Counted from the stretch's first letter, positions 28,534 to 39,014 are shown. The stretch is 64,000 nucleotides of DNA from Gracilibacillus suaedae (GCF_017599345.1 NZ_JAGFVL010000032.1:1-64000); one strand, 5' to 3'. The notes: a model not told the origin generated them from the letters alone. Translations and numbers: made by a program.

Positions 28534-28788
28534 GGAGTAAATTAAACTTCCTTTATCTAGAGAGTTAATGTCAAACTAAAAACACAAAATATTAAGTGAC
28601 CTCCCCATTGCCATTTTTAGTCGCCATGTTTATTTGCAGTACTTTAGCCTTTCTTTGGAGTATACACTAGATGTTTGCGTTAATTTCTGCCGTTGTGTAC
28701 GGAAAAATGTGCTCTGTAGTTGAGAACAATTTAATAATAGAATGAAATTACAATTTATAAATAGAAAGACGGAAAGGAGGATTCTTCG

Positions 28789-29094
28789 TTGGACTATCAA
28801 GAAACCATTATGGGGATAATCGTCAATGGGGGAAACGCAAGGAGTAATGCGATTCGCTCGATAAAAGAAGCGAAAAAAGGCAATTTCGAAGAAGCTGAGA
28901 AATTACTAGAACAAACAAATGAGGATTTAGCACAAGCTCATCGTGTGCAAACAGACCTTATTCAAGGTGAAGCAAGGGGGGAAAAAACAGAAATCACTCT
29001 ACTGATGATCCACGCACAGGACCATTTAATGAATGCAATGACTGTTAGAGATTTGGCTCGAGAGATTATTGACTTACATCAAAAAATTAACTAA
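28789..29094 (+). CDS. PTS lactose/cellobiose-family EIIA
   Basis: 101 residues from a TTG start eight bases after AAAGGAGG. The all-helical EIIA-Lac fold is recognisable: MGIIVNGGNARSNAIRSIKE, GNFEEAEKLLEQTNEDLAQAH, and the phosphorylation site H75 in LLMIHAQDHLM. It passes phosphate from HPr to the EIIB encoded next. First gene of a probable EIIA-EIIB-EIIC-sulfatase-GH1 operon. Confidence 0.92.
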   Translation: MDYQETIMGIIVNGGNARSNAIRSIKEAKKGNFEEAEKLLEQTNEDLAQAHRVQTDLIQGEARGEKTEITLLMIHAQDHLMNAMTVRDLAREIIDLHQKIN

Positions 29095-29109
29095 ATGGAG
29101 GAACGAAAA

Positions 29110-29418
29110 ATGAAAAATATTTTATTAGTATGTGCTGCAGGTATGTCAACAAGTATGTTAGTGAACAAGATGGAAGAGGCAGCAAAAGATAAGTCAGAAG
29201 AGATTGTGATAAATGCAACTTCTGGTGGGGATCTAAAAAAATACGTTGGAAATGCAGATGTTCTATTATTGGGACCTCAGGTTTCTTATTTACACGAGGA
29301 TTACCAAAAAGAATATGGTGATAGAATCCCTGTCGAGGTGATTAATACTGTAGATTATGGAACGATGAATGGACAAAAGGTATTAGGATGGGCATTAGAA
29401 CTTATTGAAAAGAAATAG
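29110..29418 (+). CDS. PTS lactose/cellobiose-family EIIB
   Basis: 102 residues from ATG 29110. The upstream in-frame ATG 29095 overlaps the stop of EIIA and the GGAGG that serves ATG 29110. The phosphocysteine C8 lies in LLVCAAGMSTSMLV, followed by SGGDLKKYVGNADVLLLGPQ typical of CelA-type EIIB. It phosphorylates the incoming sugar bound to EIIC. Confidence 0.93.
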   Translation: MKNILLVCAAGMSTSMLVNKMEEAAKDKSEEIVINATSGGDLKKYVGNADVLLLGPQVSYLHEDYQKEYGDRIPVEVINTVDYGTMNGQKVLGWALELIEKK

Positions 29419-29442
29419 TTAGATCATTAGAGGAGGTTTATT

Positions 29443-30714
29443 ATGGGGATCGAAAGGCAACAAATCTTAACAAAAATACAGTCAGTGTCCGGAAAAACAA
29501 GTAACAATAGGTATTTAAAAGCAATTTCCAATGGGTTAATCTCTATCTTACCAGTTATCATCATAGGTGCTTTTGCAACTCTTTTAGCAAACATGAACAT
29601 TGGAGGCTATCAAGATTTTATAGAATCAATAGGTTTAAAAACGATGTTCATGATACCCGCTAATGTCACGACTGGAATGTTAGCATTATACACTGTATTT
29701 TTCATTGCATATAGACTGGCATCATATTTTGAGAAAGATGGTGTTGGTGCAGGTTTAATCGCGTTAATTTGTTTTTTAGTCTTAACACCATTGTCCCAGC
29801 TTGATGATGCGAACGTTATACCTGTTGAATATTTAGGAGCTAAAGGACTCTTTGTAGCGATAATTGTCGGACTAACAGTATCAAGATTGTATGTACTAAT
29901 AATAGATAGTAAATTTTTGATTCGATTACCAGATAGCGTCCCACCAACGATTGGGAAATCTTTCAACAACCTTGTTCCAGGAATTGTAATAACAATAATT
30001 TTTACCATTGTAAATGTATTATTTCAATTAACTACTTATGAAAATGTTCATGAATTTATCTATTCGATTCTTCAAGCTCCATTGTTAAATTTAGGTGGGG
30101 GATACTGGTCTTTAGTAGTAATGATTTTAGTTATTCACTTACTATGGTTTATTGGGGTTCACGGGATGTTAGTGGTATTACCTATATATTATAGTATATG
30201 GATGCCACTAGGTCTAGAAAATTTAGATGCCATCGCAGCAGGCGAAACACCTACCAACATTGTTCATACAGGCTTTTACACTACGTTTATTTCACTTGGA
30301 GGTGCAGGTGCAACATTAGGACTATGTATACTAATGGCGTTTTTTGCCAAGAGTAAACGCTACAAGTCGTTAGGAAAAATATCATTACCTGCCTCAATTT
30401 TTAGTATCAATGAACCAATTACTTTTGGTACACCCATTATATTAAATCCATATATGTTTATACCTTTTATCTTTGCACCATTAATAATTGGTACAATATC
30501 TTACTTTACAATGCTTTCCGGTATTATTCCAATAGCTAACGGTACTCACTTGCCAATAGGTACACCTATTATACTTGGACCAATAGTTCAGGGAGGTTTA
30601 ATATTAATTATATGGCAATTCATTTGTATCGGAATGTCCGTTCTAATCTATTATCCATTCTTTCGAGCGTTAGATAGAAAAGCTTTAACAGAAGAAATCT
30701 CTTCCGAGAGTTAA
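29443..30714 (+). CDS. PTS lactose/cellobiose-family EIIC permease
   Basis: 423 residues with about ten hydrophobic segments. Family landmarks are the N-terminal YLKAISNGLISILPVIIIGA, LLWFIGVHGMLVV, SINEPITFGTPIILNPYMFIP and GGLILIIWQFICI. It brings a beta-linked disaccharide-like substrate in with concomitant phosphorylation. It lies 24 bases after the EIIB gene and directly ahead of a sulfatase gene, an unusual PTS partner, implying that the transported sugar is sulfated. Confidence 0.92.
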   Translation: MGIERQQILTKIQSVSGKTSNNRYLKAISNGLISILPVIIIGAFATLLANMNIGGYQDFIESIGLKTMFMIPANVTTGMLALYTVFFIAYRLASYFEKDGVGAGLIALICFLVLTPLSQLDDANVIPVEYLGAKGLFVAIIVGLTVSRLYVLIIDSKFLIRLPDSVPPTIGKSFNNLVPGIVITIIFTIVNVLFQLTTYENVHEFIYSILQAPLLNLGGGYWSLVVMILVIHLLWFIGVHGMLVVLPIYYSIWMPLGLENLDAIAAGETPTNIVHTGFYTTFISLGGAGATLGLCILMAFFAKSKRYKSLGKISLPASIFSINEPITFGTPIILNPYMFIPFIFAPLIIGTISYFTMLSGIIPIANGTHLPIGTPIILGPIVQGGLILIIWQFICIGMSVLIYYPFFRALDRKALTEEISSES

Positions 30715-30732
30715 TAATAATTTCACAAGCGA

Positions 30733-30769
30733 AAGGAGGGGAAAGAGGGGATTCCCTCTTTATGAGATG
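30733..30769 (+). promoter_or_regulatory. Structured ribosome binding site of the first sulfatase
   Basis: AGGAGGGG (about 30734-30741) is more than 25 bases from ATG 30767, too far for normal initiation. Between them AAAGAGGG (30743-30750) pairs perfectly with CCCTCTTT (30754-30761) around GATT, which would bring the two together to about seven bases. A two-codon mini-frame ATG-AGA-TGA (30762-30770) overlaps the start codon. Confidence 0.5.
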
Positions 30770-32200
30770 AGTAAAAAAACTAATATTGTCATGATAGTTG
30801 CAGATCAATGGCGTGCTGATTCTGTCGGATTTCTAGGGAACTCTTCAGTAAGTACACCTAATCTGGATAAATTAGCTAAAGAAGGTGTAGGTTTCTCTAA
30901 TACCTATTGTCAAAATCCAGTATGTGTTCCAAGCCGATGTTCATTTATGACTGGTTGGTATCCACACACAAAAGGTTATCGAACAATGAGGCATCTAATG
31001 GATGATAATGAACCTAACCTATTAAAAACATTAAAAGAATCGGGATATTTTGTTCACTGGGGAGGCAGATCTGACTTTTTGCAAGTTGATGCAGATATTA
31101 GCGCTGTATGTTCCGATAGAAGTGATTTTTTTTCTGAAAAGATGAGGAAGGCAAAAGAACAGAAAAAGAATGAAATAACATCTGAACCAGATTATTCACA
31201 TTATAAAGGTGTGGTTGAAGAAGCTAATCATCCAGATGTAGATCAGATAAATAATGCAATTGAATTAATAGAGGATAAAGAATTTGGTGATGATCCATTC
31301 TGTATTTATTTAGCTCTCTCCTTACCACATCCAGCATATAAGATTGAGGAAGAATGGTACAACCAAATTAGTTCTGCAGACATTGCTAGTCCGATCAGAT
31401 TAAAAGAGGGAGAATGGAATAAAAAGCCTAGTATTTTGCGTGGTATTCATGAAAACCAAAAACTTACCCATTATTCAGATGAGCAATTAAAGGAAATAAA
31501 ACGTGTCTATTATGCGATGGGGACTAAATTAGATGCTCAAATTGGAAATTTAGTTAATACACTAAAAGAAAAAAATCTGTATGATGATACAATGATTATT
31601 TTCTTTAGTGATCATGGCGACTATACTGGTGACTATGAATTAACGGAAAAGAATCAAAATACATTTGAAGATGTAATAACAAGAGTGCCACTTTTAATAA
31701 AGCCTTCTGGACAAACAAAAATAAAACCGCGTATCACAGACGCTTTAGTAGAACTAATTGACGTTCAAGCAACTATTATGGATTTAGTAGATATTGCGCC
31801 GAGTCATACACATTTTGGGAAATCACTTAGAGACGTTCTTGAAGGAAAAGAGCAACATAGAGATGTGGTTTTCTGTGAAGGTGGTAGATTAGAAGGTGAA
31901 GATCATTGTATGGATGCAGGCCATTCTCCGGATAACCCATATTGGGCAAGAACGACCGAACAAGAAAAAATGCCTCAACATACAAAGGCAATGATGATAA
32001 GGGATCATGATTTTAAATATGTTTATCGGTTATATGAAGAAGATGAATTTTATAACCTGAAAGAAGATCCATGGGAGAAAAACAATATAATAGAAGATGA
32101 ACGTTATAAAGAGAAAATATTAGATTTTAAAAATAGAATGTTACTACATTTTTTTGAAACAGGTGATGTTGTCCCACATCGACGAGATAGACGCTTTTGA
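30767..32200 (+). CDS. Sulfatase 1 of 8 (type I, FGly-dependent)
   Basis: 477 residues, cytoplasmic by the absence of a signal peptide. Alkaline-phosphatase fold: metal ligands in IVADQWRADS near the N-terminus, the FGly motif C53-VPSR in NPVCVPSRCSFMTGWYP, and the second ligand pair in FFSDHGDYTGDYEL near 285. The C-terminal FYNLKEDPWEKNNI stretch is typical of choline-sulfatase/arylsulfatase-like enzymes. Cys must be converted to formylglycine, presumably by the enzyme encoded at 40227. It lies between PTS EIIC and a GH1 glycosidase, so it probably removes sulfate from the PTS-imported (phosphorylated) sugar before cleavage. Exact substrate unknown. Confidence 0.9.
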   Translation: MSKKTNIVMIVADQWRADSVGFLGNSSVSTPNLDKLAKEGVGFSNTYCQNPVCVPSRCSFMTGWYPHTKGYRTMRHLMDDNEPNLLKTLKESGYFVHWGGRSDFLQVDADISAVCSDRSDFFSEKMRKAKEQKKNEITSEPDYSHYKGVVEEANHPDVDQINNAIELIEDKEFGDDPFCIYLALSLPHPAYKIEEEWYNQISSADIASPIRLKEGEWNKKPSILRGIHENQKLTHYSDEQLKEIKRVYYAMGTKLDAQIGNLVNTLKEKNLYDDTMIIFFSDHGDYTGDYELTEKNQNTFEDVITRVPLLIKPSGQTKIKPRITDALVELIDVQATIMDLVDIAPSHTHFGKSLRDVLEGKEQHRDVVFCEGGRLEGEDHCMDAGHSPDNPYWARTTEQEKMPQHTKAMMIRDHDFKYVYRLYEEDEFYNLKEDPWEKNNIIEDERYKEKILDFKNRMLLHFFETGDVVPHRRDRRF

Positions 32201-32204
32201 TTAG

Positions 32205-33668
<1,464 letters not shown>

Positions 33669-33672
33669 TGCC

Positions 33673-33706
33673 AAAAACCGATAAGCATAATGCTTATCGG
33701 TTTTTT
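33673..33706 (+). terminator. Terminator of the PTS-sulfatase-GH1 operon
   Basis: AAAAACCGATAAGCA and TGCTTATCGGTTTTTT form a ~15-bp stem with a three-base loop and T tail, 5 bases after the GH1 stop codon. Confidence 0.93.
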
Positions 33707-33717
33707 ATGGTTTTGAA

Positions 33718-34015
33718 AACCCCTGGATGTGCCAGGGGTTCTGGAGAGCTTTTAGCATGGACCAAAAAAAGCCTCCCTTCATGGTAAGATAGAGGTGATT
33801 TACCGACCACTTAAACTCACCAAAGAAGGAGGCATGTCCAATGAAGGACAAAAATAGTTTAGCACACAACGTGGAATTGTAAGTACCATATTGTATTTGC
33901 TCCAAAATACAGAAGGCAAATAATTAATGGAAAGTATAAAAAAAGTATAGGACAAATTATTCGAGATTGGTTTGAACGGAAAGGTGTGACGATATATGAG
34001 GCTAACGTATGTTCC
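33718..34015 (+). mobile_element. IS200/IS605-type element remnant
   Basis: A perfect hairpin AACCCCTGG/CCAGGGGTT (33718-33740), as at IS200 left ends, precedes a degraded tnpA starting at 33841: MKDKNSLAHN. A two-base loss then shifts frame, and the next frame reads KYHIVFAPKYRRQI, then KYKKSIGQIIRDWFERKGV and EANVC. The HUH histidines, catalytic Tyr and the right end are missing. It separates the first catabolic module from the GntR gene. Confidence 0.85.
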
Positions 34016-34139
34016 GAAAATAAAGAAAACGTTTTGCGAATAATTAGTTAATACCTTTTCATATAAATTCTCAAACATATATTATATTTGTTATAATCTA
34101 TTTACTCATACAAATAAATCTTTAAGAGGTGGGTGTTAA

Positions 34140-34859
34140 GTGGGAAAACCAAAAAGAATACCAAAATACAAAATGATTGAAGATTATATCCTACAAAAAA
34201 TCAAAGGTGGCCAATTTGCAAAAGGTTCACCAATTGAGACAGAACAGGAATTAATAAAGAAATTTAATGTTAGCAGGGTTACTGTACGTCAAGCAACCAA
34301 TAATCTGGTGGCAAAAGGATTTCTTTCTCGAAGTCAAGGAAGTGGAACATATGTTACCAATCAAAAGGTAATTGAACGGTCTACTCATGTAAAAAGTTTC
34401 ACTGAAGAGATGCTGGAAACAGGAAAACAGCCATCAACGGATATAATCGAATTTAAAGTAATCCCTTCAAATGAGGAGATAGCAAATAAATTGGCCATTA
34501 CAAAAGGGGAACCAATTTATTATATAAAAAGGTTACGAAAAGCAGATAATATGCCAATGATGCTTGAGACTAATTTCATGGAAGTTCAAAAATATCCTGA
34601 TTTATCTTATGATCGTATTCGGAAGTCTAAATATGAATTTATTGAGGGATACACCAAGGAAACGATAGACCAATCTCACCATATCGTTGTCCCAATAATG
34701 CCATCAGATGAAATTGTAAACTATTTTAATTGTGATCCTTCAACCCCTTTATTGAAAGTACTAAACACTACTTATCTGTCTAACGGGCAAATATTAGATT
34801 ATACGGAATTAATATTAAATGGAGAAGAATATCAATATCAATCGATACGTGGAAGGTAG
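34140..34859 (+). CDS. GntR/HutC-family transcriptional regulator
   Basis: 239 residues from GTG 34140 behind AGAGGTGGG. The N-terminal winged helix (YKMIEDYILQKIKGGQFAKG, PIETEQELIKKFNVSRVTVR, QATNNLVAKGFLSRSQGSGT) is followed by a UTRA effector domain (residues ~85-239: KSFTEEMLETGKQPSTDIIE, YYIKRLRKADNMPMMLETNF). HutC-subfamily members usually sense a sugar phosphate or amino sugar. It precedes a glucose-type PTS permease and sulfatase, which it probably represses until substrate enters. Own promoter TATAAT at 34092-34097. Confidence 0.9.
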   Translation: MGKPKRIPKYKMIEDYILQKIKGGQFAKGSPIETEQELIKKFNVSRVTVRQATNNLVAKGFLSRSQGSGTYVTNQKVIERSTHVKSFTEEMLETGKQPSTDIIEFKVIPSNEEIANKLAITKGEPIYYIKRLRKADNMPMMLETNFMEVQKYPDLSYDRIRKSKYEFIEGYTKETIDQSHHIVVPIMPSDEIVNYFNCDPSTPLLKVLNTTYLSNGQILDYTELILNGEEYQYQSIRGR

Positions 34860-34861
34860 AG

Positions 34862-34899
34862 GAGAAGTAAGTCATTGATAATGGCTGCTTCTTTTTTTT
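34862..34899 (+). terminator. Terminator of the GntR gene
   Basis: GAAGTAAGTCATT pairs with AATGGCTGCTTC (one bulge), followed by eight or more T residues, just past the stop codon. Confidence 0.8.
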
Positions 34900-35052
34900 G
34901 TTTTTTCAAAAAGATATTAACCTTTAAAATTAATAGTATTCATTTAATCCCTTGATAAACCTAGATAATCATGGTTAAGAAATCTTTTAATGTTGTAATA
35001 TTTTAAAAAAAGGTATTTACATATTATATAATTGGTGTTAATCTATTTGTCA

Positions 35053-35066
35053 AGGAAGCGATATCA
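35053..35066 (+). promoter_or_regulatory. Candidate cre site upstream of the glucose-type PTS
   Basis: AGGAAGCGATATCA fits 12 of 14 positions of the CcpA consensus TGWAANCGNTNWCA and lies 47 bases before the EIICB start codon, where it could block the promoter. Confidence 0.5.
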
Positions 35067-35112
35067 ATTCCTATAATACTCAGGGGCTATTACCAATAGA
35101 AGGGATGGAGTA

Positions 35113-36702
35113 ATGTTGAAAGATAAACTAATAGAGTTTGGACAAAGACTTGGAAAAGCTATTTTATTACCTGTTGCGATTCTTCCTGTTGCAGGATTAT
35201 TGCTAGGTATTTCTGCAGCTTTATCCGGAGAAGCAGTTATAGAAAGTTATCCATTTTTGGATAACACTATTTTACAAGCGATTTTGAGCTTAATGAATGC
35301 TGCTGGTTCTGGTGTATTTGATGCCTTACCATTAATTTTCGCAATTGGGATTGCAGTTGGTTTAGCTAGAAGAGAAAAAGGTTCTGCTGGATTGGCCAGT
35401 GTTGTTGGTTATTTTGTACTCATTATTACGATTAATTCCCTACTTGATATTACTGGTCAACTTGCAACAGGAGATATGGACCCACGTTTAGTTGGACAAG
35501 GTGCACAATTTGGTATTATGACATTACAAATGGGAGTGTTCGGTGGTATTTTAGCAGGTATTATCACAGGATTAGTTCATAACCGCTTTTATAATATAAA
35601 ATTACCAGAATTTCTTGCCTTTTTTGGTGGGTCACGCTTTGTTCCAATTGTTAATACCTTTGTATTCTTAATTGTTGGTTCGATTATGTTTATTGTATGG
35701 CCATTCATTGGAAACGCTATAGCTAGTTTTGGAGAATTTGCGACTGGTCTGGGAACTTTCGGAGCATTCTTATATGGGCTCTTGTTAAGAACACTATATC
35801 TTTTTGGTTTACACCATGTGTTCTATCTACCATTTTGGACAACTGCTGCTGGGGGAACAATGGAAGTTGGTGGTCAAGTATATGAAGGATTTCAAACTAT
35901 CTTCTTGGCACAGTTATCTGATCCAAACACGACACAGTTCTTTAGTAATTTAGCTTTATTTAATAGTGGTCGTTATTTGCACATGATGTTCGGAATGGTC
36001 GGGATCGTTTTGGCTATGTATAAAACGATTCCAGCAGGGCCAAAAAGAAAGGCAACATCTGGATTTTTAATATCTGTTGGATTGACAGCATTTATCACAG
36101 GGGTAACAGAACCAATTTCTTTTGCCTTACTTTTTGCATCACCATTATTATTTGTTGCTGAAGCCATCTTATTCGCTTGTAGTTTTGTCGTAGCTAGCTT
36201 GTTTAATATTACGATTGGCTCAACCTTTTCAGCAGGTCTGGTGGAATTTCTCTTATTTGGTGTATTCCAAGGAAATGATAAGACAAATTATTTATGGGCA
36301 ATCTTATTAGCTATTCCAATCATATTTGTCTACTACTTCGTCTTTAAAACATTAATTGTAAAACTAAACGCTAAAACACCTGGTAGAGACGATGAAGAAA
36401 TTACAGAAGAAGAGAAAAATGCAAATAGTTCTTATGAAGGTGGGCAAGCGCAACGCATTATTGAGGGGTTAGGTGGTTTCAACAATATTACTGATATCGA
36501 TAATTGTGCAACACGCTTAAGAGTATCTGTAAAAAAACCTGACCAAATTAATGCCAATGTGTTAAAACAAACTGGTGCAATGAATACTGTTGTACGAGGT
36601 AAAGCGATACAAGTTATTTATGGACCAAAGGTTAATACGATTCGGGGAGAGATAGACGAATTTATTGATGAGAAAAATATTGAGCATTTAAAGCAAAAAT
36701 AG
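35113..36702 (+). CDS. PTS glucose/maltose/GlcNAc-family EIICB permease
   Basis: 529 residues: an EIIC membrane domain (about 10-420; KAILLPVAILPVAGLLLGI, LARREKGSAGLASVVGYFV, GLHHVFYLPFWTTAAGG, GVTEPISFALLFASP) fused to an EIIB domain (about 440-529) with phosphocysteine C465 in DIDNCATRLRVSV. No EIIA domain is fused; a separate one is encoded at 38201. The family imports glucose, maltose, N-acetylglucosamine and related sugars as phosphates. Flanked by GntR and a sulfatase related to N-sulfoglucosamine sulfohydrolases, it may transport a sulfated hexose or amino sugar (inference). Confidence 0.92.
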   Translation: MLKDKLIEFGQRLGKAILLPVAILPVAGLLLGISAALSGEAVIESYPFLDNTILQAILSLMNAAGSGVFDALPLIFAIGIAVGLARREKGSAGLASVVGYFVLIITINSLLDITGQLATGDMDPRLVGQGAQFGIMTLQMGVFGGILAGIITGLVHNRFYNIKLPEFLAFFGGSRFVPIVNTFVFLIVGSIMFIVWPFIGNAIASFGEFATGLGTFGAFLYGLLLRTLYLFGLHHVFYLPFWTTAAGGTMEVGGQVYEGFQTIFLAQLSDPNTTQFFSNLALFNSGRYLHMMFGMVGIVLAMYKTIPAGPKRKATSGFLISVGLTAFITGVTEPISFALLFASPLLFVAEAILFACSFVVASLFNITIGSTFSAGLVEFLLFGVFQGNDKTNYLWAILLAIPIIFVYYFVFKTLIVKLNAKTPGRDDEEITEEEKNANSSYEGGQAQRIIEGLGGFNNITDIDNCATRLRVSVKKPDQINANVLKQTGAMNTVVRGKAIQVIYGPKVNTIRGEIDEFIDEKNIEHLKQK

Positions 36703-36754
36703 TACACCGGAAGGCAGACATCATATTCGCTTGTTTCTGAATTTTTTGCAACTA

Positions 36755-36780
36755 GAGAGAAGTTAAACTAAACTTCTCTC
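36755..36780 (+). other. Intercistronic hairpin between EIICB and sulfatase
   Basis: GAGAGAAGTT and AACTTCTCTC form a perfect 10-bp stem with a six-base loop. A CT-rich but not T-run sequence follows, so it is more likely an mRNA-processing or stability element than a full terminator. Confidence 0.5.
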
Positions 36781-36816
36781 TCCTTCCTTGAAATATACGA
36801 TAAGGAGTGTACAAAC

Positions 36817-38196
36817 ATGAAAAAAAATATTATTTATATACACACACATGACAGTGGAAAAGTTCTGAGTCCTTATGGTTATAATGTACCGACTCCTGCC
36901 TTAGCAGACTTTGCAAAGGATGCCACTATCTTTCGTGAGGCATATTGTGTTGGTCCAACCTGTTCACCTAGTAGAGCAGGTCTATTAACCGGTATGTATC
37001 CGCATAGTAACGGTATGTATGGTCTGTCGCAACGTGGTTTTAAGCTTCATGACTACAATCAACATCTTGTTCATTTCCTGAACCAACATGACTACAATAC
37101 AGTACTTTGTGGTATCCAGCATGAGGCAGGTAGTTATATCGATCATGAGCAAGGGGCGAAAACAATTGGCTACAAGCAAGATATTAGTACAGATAACTCA
37201 GGTCTATCTGAACCTGAACTAGCGGAATGGGATTATAAAAATGCTTGCAAGGTGAAGGAATGGCTAGAATCCTATCGTGATGATAAACCATTCTTCTTAT
37301 CATATGGTTTATTTTCTACCCATCGGAAGTTTCCAGAAAAAAGTCATGGTAATAAGGAGGAAATTGATCCTAAATATGTGATGCCACCATCACCACTAGC
37401 AGACGATCGGCCAATTCGCGAAGATTATGCGGGCTATTTAAGATCAGCAACATGGATGGATGAATCTTTTAAAGTGGTGATTAATGCCATTAAGGATGCT
37501 GGTTTTTATGATAATTCAATCATTATCTTTACAACAGATCATGGGATTGCTTTTCCATTTAATAAGTGTAATTTGTTTGATTCCGGTATTGGTGTATCGT
37601 TAATCATGCGTATAAATGGAAGCAAAATGAATGGTGAAGAGGTAAATGATTTAGTTTCACAGGTTGATATTTTTCCGACGTTGTGTGATTTGTTAGATCT
37701 GGAAAAACCGGATTACCTACAAGGAGAATCATTTGCAAGACTCTTTGAAGAAGAAGCGTTTCGTGGAAGAGAAGCAGTTTTTTCAGAAATTAATTATCAT
37801 ACGGCTTACGAGCCAGCTCGAAGTGTGCGAACGGATCGTTATAAGTATATCAAATATTATGATACCTCTTATTTAAAGATCAACCGAACAAATATTGATA
37901 ACTCTATAAGTAAAGCTTATTATCAGGAAAATGGTTTAGAGAAAGTAGGGAAACCGGAAGAGGCGCTTTATGATCTGTTGTTTGATCCGGGCGAAAAGAA
38001 CAATGTTATTAATGATCCTGCATATCAAGGAATTGCGGATGAATTACGCGAAAAACTTGCCAGCCATCAGAAAGAAACTAATGATCCTATCTTAGAGGGA
38101 CATTTTCGGTTGCAAGAAGGGTGGAAAATTAATAAAAAAGAAAACTATAATCCAAGTTCAAAAGATCCAGATGATTTTCTGAAAGTAGGGGAGTAA
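36817..38196 (+). CDS. Sulfatase 2 of 8, N-sulfoglucosamine sulfohydrolase-like
   Basis: 459 residues with no signal peptide. FGly motif C49-SPSR in GPTCSPSRAGLLTGMYPHSN, followed by GMYGLSQRGF. This strongly recalls human SGSH (CSPSRASLLTG...HQNGMYGL) and the heparan N-sulfatase branch of type I sulfatases. Metal-site motifs are IHTHDSG at the N-terminus and FTTDHGIAFPFNK near 240. The tail shows SVRTDRYKYIKYY and LYDLLFDPGEKNN. Placed between the EIICB and EIIA of a glucose/GlcNAc-type PTS, it could release sulfate from a phosphorylated N- or O-sulfated hexosamine or hexose in the cytoplasm. Related subfamilies act on other sugars, so the substrate remains open. Confidence 0.87.
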   Translation: MKKNIIYIHTHDSGKVLSPYGYNVPTPALADFAKDATIFREAYCVGPTCSPSRAGLLTGMYPHSNGMYGLSQRGFKLHDYNQHLVHFLNQHDYNTVLCGIQHEAGSYIDHEQGAKTIGYKQDISTDNSGLSEPELAEWDYKNACKVKEWLESYRDDKPFFLSYGLFSTHRKFPEKSHGNKEEIDPKYVMPPSPLADDRPIREDYAGYLRSATWMDESFKVVINAIKDAGFYDNSIIIFTTDHGIAFPFNKCNLFDSGIGVSLIMRINGSKMNGEEVNDLVSQVDIFPTLCDLLDLEKPDYLQGESFARLFEEEAFRGREAVFSEINYHTAYEPARSVRTDRYKYIKYYDTSYLKINRTNIDNSISKAYYQENGLEKVGKPEEALYDLLFDPGEKNNVINDPAYQGIADELREKLASHQKETNDPILEGHFRLQEGWKINKKENYNPSSKDPDDFLKVGE

Positions 38197-38200
38197 TCGA

Positions 38201-38668
38201 ATGTTTAAAAGTTTATTTAAGAAATCAACTTTTGTTAGTCCTGTTACAGGAACAATAAAAAATATTAAGGACGTTGCAGATGAATCCTTTGCTCAAAAAA
38301 TGCTCGGCGACGGATTTGCCATTAAACCAGAGAGCAATCAGATTAAGTCTCCTGTCAATGGCGAGGTTGCCTTTGTGTTTGATACAAAGCACGCTATTGG
38401 TTTGAAGTCATCTGATGGCTTAGAAATATTGATTCATGTAGGTGTAGATACTGTTAATCTAAAAGGTGAAGGATTTAGCGCTCATGTAAAAAACAATCAA
38501 AAAATCAAGCAAGGAGATTTATTACTAACTGTAGATTTTGACGAAATTCAGTCAAAAGTACCGTCAATCGATGTAATTGTTGTATTTAGTAATGGGGAAA
38601 CATGCACGGTGCATAAACCCGGCCAACCAGTAACTGAACTGGAAAAAGATATAATAACGGTAAAATAG
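38201..38668 (+). CDS. PTS glucose-family EIIA (Crr/YpqE type)
   Basis: 155 residues, start four bases after the sulfatase stop (GGGGAG as ribosome binding site inside it). Barrel-sandwich EIIA-Glc fold: FVSPVTGTIKNI, GDGFAIKPESNQIKSPVNGE, FDTKHAIGL with the first His, and the phosphorylated H79 in ILIHVGVDTV. It supplies the phosphate relay missing from the EIICB at 35113, so the three genes EIICB-sulfatase-EIIA form one functional unit. Confidence 0.92.
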   Translation: MFKSLFKKSTFVSPVTGTIKNIKDVADESFAQKMLGDGFAIKPESNQIKSPVNGEVAFVFDTKHAIGLKSSDGLEILIHVGVDTVNLKGEGFSAHVKNNQKIKQGDLLLTVDFDEIQSKVPSIDVIVVFSNGETCTVHKPGQPVTELEKDIITVK

Positions 38669-38701
38669 GGAGATATAATTACTATGTCTCCCTATTTCTA
38701 T
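38667..38701 (+). terminator. Terminator of the EIICB-sulfatase-EIIA unit
   Basis: AGGGAGA pairs with TCTCCCT around a 13-base loop, followed by ATTTCTATT, directly at the EIIA stop. The following 38702-39000 is AT-rich with no gene seen. Confidence 0.65.
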
Positions 38702-39005
38702 TAATAGTTGGTTTTCCTAAGAGTTTTATTAACTAGTTTTGTCTGATGTTTCAGCTATTTCTTCATCAAGAGCGGAGCATAAAAATGTATTCTGTTTGGC
38801 TATTAGTTATAAAGTTTAACTCTATAAATTGTTATATATACTCGTAAAGTTCCCTTCTACCTTTCCTAATGGACGCTAATGACTTTTTATTTTAGATTTG
38901 AAAAAATAAATATTTAAGGCTTCCAGTCAACCATAACGGAAATGTCATATTAATTAAAATCTATCAAGAGCATCCGCTAACTTTTATCCGTTATGGAACA
39001 AAGTG

Positions 39006-39014
39006 TGTTATAAT
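39006..39014 (+). promoter_or_regulatory. Extended -10 promoter of the CHR transporter pair
   Basis: TGTTATAAT (TGn plus TATAAT) lies 45 bases before the TTG start at 39059. A good -35 is absent, as allowed for extended -10 promoters. It gives the CHR genes and the formylglycine-generating enzyme a promoter of their own. Confidence 0.55.

Noticed and set aside
33800-34078. 92-codon minus-strand frame
   Set aside because: It is the antisense of the IS200 tnpA remnant.
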